Source: Bacteroidetes bacterium UBA955 (lineage in GTDB: Bacteria > Bacteroidota > Bacteroidia > NS11-12g > UBA955). From it: a DNA stretch of 7,826 nucleotides. The notes beneath the pieces were generated by a model. That model did no database searches. It was not told where the DNA came from and was given only the letters and a program-made list of their open reading frames with translations. A program made the translations under genes and the position numbers. Of the stretch, positions 1-5,457 are shown in pieces. The first letter of the stretch is position 1. Each line of letters begins with the position of its first letter. Where the stretch lies: the NCBI GenBank assembly GCA_002293105.1, contig DBCP01000151.1, positions 1 to 7,826 on the forward strand, read 5' to 3'.

Positions 1-443
1 TGTGGGATTTTGGTGTAGCTGCCATGATGGATGACACATCTACTGTAAAAAATACGCTGTATGCATACGGTAAAGACACTGCAACATATACCATTCGTTT
101 GATTGTGAAATCAGACAAAGGATGTGCAGACACTGCCTATAGAACGGTGTATGTGGGCCCAGATATCATCGTGTTTATTCCAGATGCCTTCACCCCAGAT
201 GGTGCAGGGCCCAACAAAAACAACACATTTGCACCTGTGGCCATGAACTACAAAAATGCAGTGATGAAGATCTACAATCGTTGGGGTGAGAAATTGTACG
301 AGACCGATGACTTGTTGAAGGGATGGGATGGTACAGCCAACGGCGCAGAATGCCAAGATGGCGTATATCTCTACTCCATTCGCTTGTATTCTATGGATGA
401 TGAGGCATACGAGTATACCGGTTCAATCACATTGTTGAGATAA
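1..443 (+). CDS. Secreted PKD-domain protein with type IX secretion (type B) C-terminal sorting domain, 3' part only
   Basis: The frame is open from the window edge (first full codon at base 3) to TAA at 441-443, giving 146 visible residues, so the true start lies outside. The ATG at 24 is internal. The visible part begins with WDFG, the PKD-repeat hallmark, and continues through a short beta-sandwich remnant (TYTIRLIVKSDKGCADTAY) to about residue 59. Then comes a domain of about 85 residues with the features of gliding-motility-associated/T9SS type B sorting domains: IPDAFTPDG near its start, IYNRWGEKLYET in the middle, GWDG, DGVYLYSIRL and a final GSITLLR. In this family the domain directs export across the outer membrane by the type IX system and attachment to or release at the cell surface. 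The function of the missing N-terminal part cannot be judged. PKD repeats commonly occur in large adhesins and surface proteins, so that role is an inference. It converges on the MFS gene with an 8-base gap. Confidence 0.93.
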   Translation, partial: WDFGVAAMMDDTSTVKNTLYAYGKDTATYTIRLIVKSDKGCADTAYRTVYVGPDIIVFIPDAFTPDGAGPNKNNTFAPVAMNYKNAVMKIYNRWGEKLYETDDLLKGWDGTANGAECQDGVYLYSIRLYSMDDEAYEYTGSITLLR

Positions 444-451
444 TCGGGATA

Positions 452-1744
452 TTACTTCTTTTTTGATGGTTGAAGTTTATCGGTAGGGAGGAAGTACAGT
501 ATACCCATTCCAATAAAGAAGAAGACCATGAGCGATAAGATGCTATTTCTCATGTCGCCGGTGATATTGTCAATGGCAGCCCATGCAAATGTGCCCAATA
601 CAATCCCCAACTTTTCGGTTACTTCAAAAAAGCTGAAATAAGAGGTGTTGTCGCGATCGCCAGGGATTAACTTGGCGTAGGTGGCTCTAGATAAACTCTG
701 AATACCACCCATCACTGTTCCGATCAAGCAAGCAAGCGCAAAGAATTGTTCTGGATGACGGGGTTCTAATTTGAACGCCAAAGAACATGCGATGGTCCAA
801 ATGATCAAACTGACAAAGATGGCGGCTTTGTTTCCAATGCGATCGGCCAAAAAAGCAAAGAAATAGGCCCCTGCGATGCCAATCAATTGGATCAATAGAA
901 TGGTGGTAAGCATTTCCTCAGATTTGAGCAGGAGTACATCTTTTCCGAACAGTGCTGCCACATAAATAACCGTTTGAACACCCATGGTGTATACGAAAAA
1001 TGCACCCAAGAAAATCTTCACGGATTTCATTGTTCGTACCTCGGCAAATACCTTTCTAATTTCATGGTAGCCACTCCAAATGCTTGATTTGGATTTTGCG
1101 GCCAATTTGCCAGGCAATTTTATCAATGGCCAAAATGACCAGGCTAACCACCATATACCCACCGTGAGGAACCCAATCTGGAAGGGAAGTACGCTTTCTT
1201 TCGGACTGGGTAATCCAAACCAATCGTGTTTAATTAATAACAGTAAATTGAATATTAACATTAGCACGCTACCGATATAGCCCATGGTAAAACCGCGTGC
1301 CGATAGTCGATCAAATCGATCGGGTGTGGCAATTTCTGGTAAAAAAGCGTTGTAAAACACCAAACTTCCTGCCCAGCCGAGTGTCGCAACCATAAAACAT
1401 CCAAGTCCAAACAGGTAGTTATCGCCATTAAAGAAAAACAAACTACTGCAACCCAAACTTCCTAAGATCACAAAGAATCGCATGAAAGGCTTCTTGGCTC
1501 CGGAGGCATCGCTGATTCCAGATAATAAAGGCACCAGCAACACGTTGATCAAAAAGGCCAAACTCAAGCAATAGCTGTAGAGGGCAGTATTTTTAAAATC
1601 ATACCCCATGAACTCAATGTGTTTCGGGGTGAAACTTTCGTAAAATGTGGGGAAGATTGCAGAGGAAATGCTCAATGAATATACACTGTTGGCCCAATCA
1701 TACATGGTCCATGCGGTGAGCACACTTTTGTTATTTTTTTCCAT
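452..1744 (-). CDS. MFS transporter, UMF1 / ATG22-like family
   Basis: An inner-membrane protein of 430 residues with about 12 hydrophobic segments (roughly 13-36, 57-78, 88-106, 110-132, 153-172, 189-207, 246-266, 280-300, 306-324, 333-348, 378-393, 402-419), the normal size for the family. Family-like motifs are YDWANS (15-20) ahead of the first membrane segment, GISDASGAKKP (76-86, the MFS motif A position after TM2), YNAFLPEIA (131-139), SARGFTMGYIGS (148-159), and GGIQSLSRATYAKLIPG (346-362) in the C-terminal half. Bacterial UMF1 proteins are usually annotated as permeases without a proven substrate; the eukaryotic relative Atg22 exports amino acids from the vacuole. The substrate here is unknown. 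The frame extends 7 codons upstream to a TTG at 1765, but ATG at 1744 (MEKNNKSV) gives the usual short N-terminus before the DWANS motif and is preferred. It ends KKK and has no obvious functional link to the clp genes. Confidence 0.9.
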   Translation of the reverse strand: MEKNNKSVLTAWTMYDWANSVYSLSISSAIFPTFYESFTPKHIEFMGYDFKNTALYSYCLSLAFLINVLLVPLLSGISDASGAKKPFMRFFVILGSLGCSSLFFFNGDNYLFGLGCFMVATLGWAGSLVFYNAFLPEIATPDRFDRLSARGFTMGYIGSVLMLIFNLLLLIKHDWFGLPSPKESVLPFQIGFLTVGIWWLAWSFWPLIKLPGKLAAKSKSSIWSGYHEIRKVFAEVRTMKSVKIFLGAFFVYTMGVQTVIYVAALFGKDVLLLKSEEMLTTILLIQLIGIAGAYFFAFLADRIGNKAAIFVSLIIWTIACSLAFKLEPRHPEQFFALACLIGTVMGGIQSLSRATYAKLIPGDRDNTSYFSFFEVTEKLGIVLGTFAWAAIDNITGDMRNSILSLMVFFFIGMGILYFLPTDKLQPSKKK

Positions 1745-1876
1745 ACCGGGTTGCAATTTACCCAAAAAACCATGGGATACAAGGCCATGAAACGGCAGAA
1801 TGGATAGGGAAAGAGAAAATTAACAGTGTAGTAGTGTGATTCTTAACGATTGCCATTGGCAAACATCAAAATCAAC
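1745..1876. other. Intergenic spacer between clpX and the MFS gene
   Basis: This is 132 bases between the clpX stop and the MFS ATG, both genes reading on the minus strand. Just after clpX there is a small perfect inverted repeat, TTGCC-ATT-GGCAA (1850-1862), a 5-bp stem with a 3-base loop. No T-run follows it directly in the reading direction, so it is at best a weak terminator. I found no full match to the Bacteroidota promoter (TTTG, about 19 bases, TAnnTTTG); the closest -7-like string, TAATTTTC, has no -33 partner. Whether the MFS gene has its own promoter or is reached by read-through is open. Confidence 0.5.
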
Positions 1877-3127
1877 TTAAGCGTATTTCTGACTGTCTGC
1901 ACGGGTCCATTTTTCTTCAGCAATTTCTCGGGTGATAGACACCGTTGATTTGGACTTGGAAGAAGGTCCCTCATACATATAGTCTTGAAGTATTGATTCG
2001 CAGATACCACGCAATCCCCTGGCACCCAACTTGTTTTCAAAGGCGATTTCGGCAATATACTCGATAGCGGAATCGTTGAATTGCAGGGTGATTTTATCCA
2101 AAGCAAACAAGTGAATATATTGCTTGAGCAGGGCATTCTTGGGCTCGGTGAGAATGGATTTCAACGTTTCCTTGTCCAAGGGCTCTAAAGCGGTCAAAAT
2201 GGGTAAACGACCAATCAATTCAGGGATCAATCCAAATGAACGCAAATCGGAAGGTGCCACCAAACTCAATAACTTCTTGTCCTGAATTTCCTTGTTGTGC
2301 GCACTTTTAAATCCCACAGCTTGTTTCTGTACGCGACGGGAAATGATTTTTTCAATACCATCAAAAGCGCCGCCACAAATGAACAGAATGTTGGATGTAT
2401 CCACCTTGATATATTTTTGGTCAGGGTGTTTTCGTCCTCCTTCAGGGGCAACATTGGCAATGGTTCCTTCAAGAATCTTTAACAATCCTTGTTGTACACC
2501 TTCACCGCTAACATCTCGTGTGATAGACGCATTATCGCCTTTGCGGGCAATTTTGTCCATCTCGTCGAGGTATATAATCCCCCGTTCTGCTTGTTCGGGT
2601 TTGTAGTTGGACACCTGTAACAGTCGACTGATAATACTTTCAACGTCTTCACCAACATAACCAGCTTCTGTTAGAACAGTGGCATCAGCAATGCAGAAAG
2701 GAACATCCAGTATTTTGGCAAGGGTTTTCGCCAGAAGGGTTTTGCCCGTTCCGGTTTCGCCAATCATCAGGATGTTTGATTTTTCAATTTCAACATCCCC
2801 ATCTCCAGCAGATTTTTTGCTATTCAATCGCTTGTAGTGGTTGTAGACCGCTACGCTGAGGGTTTTCTTGGCCTGATCTTGACCGATTACGTATTGGTCT
2901 AAAAAGGTTTTAATTTCGGCGGGTTTGGGGAGTTTTTTGTTGCTCGTCCCAACGGTATTGGTTTCTTCATCCAAAGAAGTTCCACCTATGCTCAATTCTT
3001 TTTCTACAATCTTTTGGGCTTGGTCTGCACACTGGTCACAGATGTGGCCATCTAGACCAGAAATCAACATCAACGATTCGCTCTTCCTGCGTCCGCAAAA
3101 GGAACAAATGGGGTCTTTGGCTTTCAT
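1877..3127 (-). CDS. clpX: ATP-dependent Clp protease ATP-binding subunit ClpX
   Basis: An AAA+ unfoldase that recognises tagged or misfolded cytosolic proteins, unfolds them with ATP and threads them into ClpP. The 416 residues are a normal length and every expected element is present. The N-terminal zinc-binding domain has Cys8, Cys11, Cys30 and Cys33. Walker A is GETGTGKT (123-130), the pore-1 loop GYVG (156-159), Walker B IIYLDEMD (184-191, with D188 and E189), and the RKH loop is at 232-234. The ClpP-docking loop reads VGF (271-273) instead of the enterobacterial IGF. Next come IGRLP (305-309) and the sensor-2 motif GARGLR (368-373). The ATG at 3127 puts the zinc finger at its usual distance from the N-terminus. 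Only 5 bases (3128-3132) separate it from the clpP stop, so the two are almost certainly co-transcribed and possibly translationally coupled. Confidence 0.98.
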   Translation of the reverse strand: MKAKDPICSFCGRRKSESLMLISGLDGHICDQCADQAQKIVEKELSIGGTSLDEETNTVGTSNKKLPKPAEIKTFLDQYVIGQDQAKKTLSVAVYNHYKRLNSKKSAGDGDVEIEKSNILMIGETGTGKTLLAKTLAKILDVPFCIADATVLTEAGYVGEDVESIISRLLQVSNYKPEQAERGIIYLDEMDKIARKGDNASITRDVSGEGVQQGLLKILEGTIANVAPEGGRKHPDQKYIKVDTSNILFICGGAFDGIEKIISRRVQKQAVGFKSAHNKEIQDKKLLSLVAPSDLRSFGLIPELIGRLPILTALEPLDKETLKSILTEPKNALLKQYIHLFALDKITLQFNDSAIEYIAEIAFENKLGARGLRGICESILQDYMYEGPSSKSKSTVSITREIAEEKWTRADSQKYA

Positions 3128-3132
3128 TCCAA

Positions 3133-3825
3133 TTATTTATTGCGTCGGCCCAGAACCTCGTCAATCATGCCATACGCCTTTGACTCTTCGGCCGTCATCC
3201 AGTAGTCGCGATCGCTGTCTTTTTCAACACGCTCGAAGGACTGACCGGAGTGGTGAGAGATAATGTCGTATAGCTCTTTTTTCAATTTGCTAATCTCTTT
3301 ATATGTGATTTCAATATCAGATGCTTGTCCTTGTGCTCCACCCAAAGGCTGGTGAATCATGATGCGAGAGTGGGGAAGGGCAGTTCTTTTGCCATGGGCA
3401 CCCGCACACATCAAAACAGCACCCATACTTGCAGCCATACCGGTGCAAATTGTGGCAACGTCAGAACTGATGTATTGCATGGTGTCGTAAATCGCCAATC
3501 CTGCGTATACACTTCCGCCGGGACTATTGATATATATTTGGATATCGCGGTTTGGATTGGCACTTTCCAAAAACAACAATTGGCCCATGATGATATTCGC
3601 TACATCTTCATAGATAGGAACACCCAAGAAAATGATTCTGTCCATCATCAAGCGAGAGAAAATGTCAATGACACTGGCGTTCATTTGACGCTCCTCGATG
3701 ATGTTAGGGGTCAGTCCATAGATGCCACTGCTTTGTGAAACCAATTTGGTGTATTCGTCAACCCTTAAGCTACTGATGCCCAGATGCTTGGTTGCGTATT
3801 TTTGAAATTCTTTGCCGTAATCCAT
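3133..3825 (-). CDS. clpP: ATP-dependent Clp protease proteolytic subunit ClpP
   Basis: A serine peptidase (family S14) that forms a double-heptamer chamber and degrades proteins delivered by ClpX in the cytosol. Starting at ATG 3825 it has 230 residues. The catalytic triad is readable: Ser133 in TGMAASMGA, His158 in MIHQPLGG, and Asp207 in DSDRDYWM. Other family blocks are EERQMN (44-49), [13 protein letters not shown] (56-68), [12 protein letters not shown] (98-109) and QGQASDIEI (165-173). About 40 residues precede the conserved core; this may include a propeptide, but I cannot place a processing site. The frame continues 7 codons upstream to a TTG at 3846; ATG 3825 is preferred because an A-rich leader typical of this phylum (AAAGAAAACAAC) directly precedes it. 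It sits between tig (38-base gap) and clpX (5-base gap). Confidence 0.97.
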   Translation of the reverse strand: MDYGKEFQKYATKHLGISSLRVDEYTKLVSQSSGIYGLTPNIIEERQMNASVIDIFSRLMMDRIIFLGVPIYEDVANIIMGQLLFLESANPNRDIQIYINSPGGSVYAGLAIYDTMQYISSDVATICTGMAASMGAVLMCAGAHGKRTALPHSRIMIHQPLGGAQGQASDIEITYKEISKLKKELYDIISHHSGQSFERVEKDSDRDYWMTAEESKAYGMIDEVLGRRNK

Positions 3826-3843
3826 GTTGTTTTCTTTGTATAA

Positions 3844-3851
3844 CAAATCTA
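3844..3851 (-). promoter_or_regulatory. Possible -7 element between tig and clpP
   Basis: On the minus strand TAGATTTG matches the Bacteroidota -7 consensus TAnnTTTG exactly. It lies in the 38-base gap after the tig stop, about 18 bases before the clpP ATG, which would leave a leader of roughly a dozen bases. No TTTG lies 19 bases upstream (the sequence there is ATGG), so only half of the consensus is met and it may be a chance match. Confidence 0.25.
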
Positions 3852-3863
3852 AATCAGAAATGG

Positions 3864-5249
3864 TTATTCACCATGCTCAGATTTGTGTGCATTTACGTGT
3901 TTAAAGTAATCTTCCACCGAAATTTTCTTTGATTTCAGGGTTACATCACCTTTAATCGCATCGTAAGCTTTACGGTAAATCACGCGATCTGCCATTTGCA
4001 TCACAAATTCACGCTCAGCCAAACGCTTATTGATGCTTTCATCCAAGAATGCATCGTTCATAGGGATGTTCAAACCGTACTGTCTGTACAAACCGTGGAA
4101 ATAAATGCGTGCCTCTTCGCGGATATCTTCTTCTGTGCTCTGCAAGTTGTGGCTAGCGGCAATTTTGTCGATCACCAATCTGCGTTGCAATGCGCTTTTT
4201 TCTTCGGCATATTTTTCTTCGATGTTCTCGAAGTTGTATTCGTTTTCTTTGGTGGTAATCAACCAACGCTTCAAGAATTCATCGGGCAATTCAATGGGGT
4301 GCTTTTCCATCAACAAATGGCCGATTTGGTGATCTAACCAAAGATCTGCTTCGTTGCGATAATAGTTTTCCAAGTTCGACTGAATTTTTGCGCGATACTC
4401 TTCTTCACTGGCAGGGATTTCCTGCTCGCCAAAAACTTCGCGATAATATTCTTCGTTCAATTCAGCATCGGTTCTGCGCTTGATTTCGGTAATGACAATC
4501 TTGAAATTATCGCTCAAATCCGCAACACCCTCTTTGGCAATGCCCAATGTGTTTGAAATGACGGTTTCGTTGTTGTTCAACAAGGTCTTCACACTAACGA
4601 TTAACTCATCACCAACTTTTTTACCCAAAACAGATTTCTTGGCTTTTTTGTCTTCGATCATTGAAGCCACGAAGCTGATGCTCTTTTCAGCAATACCACC
4701 TTCCAACACTTCACCACCGTCTGTCAATTCTGTTACACCAGCATAAATGATGTCCTCGTCTGCTGCAGTTTCTACATCAAACATTTTGCCGTGACGCTTG
4801 CGAGAGTGGTTGATATCGTCGGTTACTTCCTTTTCGCCCACTTGAATATCGAACTGCTCCAGAGTATCCTTCGAAGAAATATTCAACCCGAACTGAGGTG
4901 CCATTCCCAAGTCAAAAGCAAACTTGAAATTCTCACTGGCTTCAATGTCGATTTCACTTTCAACTTTCGTACTTGCGATGGGATAACCCAAAATATCCAA
5001 TTTCTCATCTTGGATGTATTTGTTCATGGCGTCTGAGGCCATGTTCTGAATTTCTTCTGCTAGGATGCCCTTGCCGTAAAGCTTTTGAACCATTCCCAAT
5101 GGGGCTTTTCCTGGACGGAACCCTTTGATATTGGCGCTCTTTTGGATGCGTTTTACTTCTTTTTCTACCTTTTCTTGGTAGTCTTCCTTACCCAAAGAGA
5201 TAATTACGGTAAGATTGAGATCGTCGTGTTTTTCGAGTTGAATATTCAC
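3864..5249 (-). CDS. tig: Trigger factor, ribosome-associated chaperone (GTG start)
   Basis: This is the chaperone that docks at the ribosomal exit tunnel and shields nascent chains. From GTG 5249 it has 461 residues, a normal length. The N-terminal ribosome-binding domain (1-120) carries the signature GFRPGKAP (43-50), preceded by the amphipathic stretch EKVEKEVKRIQKSANIK. Residues about 150-258 occupy the place of the FKBP-type PPIase domain, but I see no clear FKBP motifs such as the IPGFE block, so isomerase activity is doubtful; Bacteroidota homologues are often divergent here. The C-terminal domain (260-450) is charged and helical. The frame runs upstream to an ATG at 5387, but that lies inside the tRNA gene. 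Family N-termini begin with a short x-N-I strand, matching VNIQLEK at GTG 5249. Another in-frame GTG at 5288 would add 13 unaligned residues. clpP follows 38 bases downstream. Confidence 0.95.
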   Translation of the reverse strand: MNIQLEKHDDLNLTVIISLGKEDYQEKVEKEVKRIQKSANIKGFRPGKAPLGMVQKLYGKGILAEEIQNMASDAMNKYIQDEKLDILGYPIASTKVESEIDIEASENFKFAFDLGMAPQFGLNISSKDTLEQFDIQVGEKEVTDDINHSRKRHGKMFDVETAADEDIIYAGVTELTDGGEVLEGGIAEKSISFVASMIEDKKAKKSVLGKKVGDELIVSVKTLLNNNETVISNTLGIAKEGVADLSDNFKIVITEIKRRTDAELNEEYYREVFGEQEIPASEEEYRAKIQSNLENYYRNEADLWLDHQIGHLLMEKHPIELPDEFLKRWLITTKENEYNFENIEEKYAEEKSALQRRLVIDKIAASHNLQSTEEDIREEARIYFHGLYRQYGLNIPMNDAFLDESINKRLAEREFVMQMADRVIYRKAYDAIKGDVTLKSKKISVEDYFKHVNAHKSEHGE

Positions 5250-5320
5250 AATTTGTTGCGTTTCAGTGTAAATAAAAATCCCCGCCACATTGCCGTAAAG
5301 CAAACAGAGGAGGGGAATAG

Positions 5321-5402
5321 TGCACGCGGAGGGACTCGAACCCACACACCTTACGGCGCCAGATCCTAAGTCTGGTGCGGCTACCAATTACGCCACGCGT
5401 GC
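5321..5402 (-). tRNA. tRNA-Leu, anticodon UAG (reads CUA)
   Basis: An 82-base class II tRNA. The acceptor stem GCACGCG/CGCGTGC pairs in all 7 positions, with discriminator A at 5321 and no encoded CCA. The D-arm is GCG-TAATTGGTAGC-CGC. The anticodon stem is CCAGA/TCTGG with loop CTTAGGA, giving anticodon UAG at 5368-5366. The long variable arm is C-GCC-GTAA-GGT-GT. The T-arm is GTGGG-TTCGAGT-CCCTC, with one T-T mismatch at the second pair (5344 and 5330). The long variable arm, discriminator A and G after the anticodon all agree with leucine identity. It lies 50 bases after the TPR/CAP gene and 71 bases before the tig start on the same strand. A strong promoter match sits just upstream. Confidence 0.96.
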
Positions 5403-5426
5403 AGAAAGGACCTTAAAAAAGGACTG

Positions 5427-5457
5427 CAAAGGTAATGAAATTTACTATCTAATCAAA
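5427..5457 (-). promoter_or_regulatory. Bacteroidota-type promoter for tRNA-Leu (and perhaps tig-clpP-clpX)
   Basis: Read on the minus strand, TTTG (5457-5454) is followed by exactly 19 bases and then TACCTTTG (5434-5427). This agrees fully with the primary sigma-factor consensus described for Bacteroides and relatives (TTTG at -33, TAnnTTTG at -7). Transcription should begin near 5420, leaving about 18 bases before the tRNA 5' end at 5402, a normal leader for RNase P to remove. The -33 element overlaps the last codon and TGA stop of the upstream TPR/CAP gene. The match and spacing are seen directly; promoter activity is inferred. Confidence 0.8.

Noticed and set aside
24..443. Treating ATG 24 as the start of a complete 139-residue protein
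   Set aside because: The frame is open upstream to the window edge and the preceding codons encode WDFG, part of the PKD repeat; the gene is cut by the edge.
1850..1862. Small hairpin TTGCC-ATT-GGCAA after clpX as a terminator
   Set aside because: The stem is 5 bp and no T-run follows in the reading direction; noted only in the spacer entry.
2292..2606. Plus-strand open frames across clpX and elsewhere on the strand opposite the real genes
   Set aside because: They lie antisense to conserved coding sequence, show no recognisable motifs and have compositions expected of shadow frames.
3006..3127. ClpX docking loop VGF instead of IGF (at 271-273) as a functional anomaly
   Set aside because: From memory of the family, V-G-F/Y is common in Bacteroidota ClpX, so it is lineage-normal rather than a defect.
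5272..5316. Possible terminator after tRNA-Leu: TCCCC/GGGGA (5316-5312 with 5283-5279) followed by a T-rich stretch on the minus strand
   Set aside because: The stem is only 5 bp with a 28-base loop, so it is unlikely to be an efficient intrinsic terminator; kept out of the feature list.
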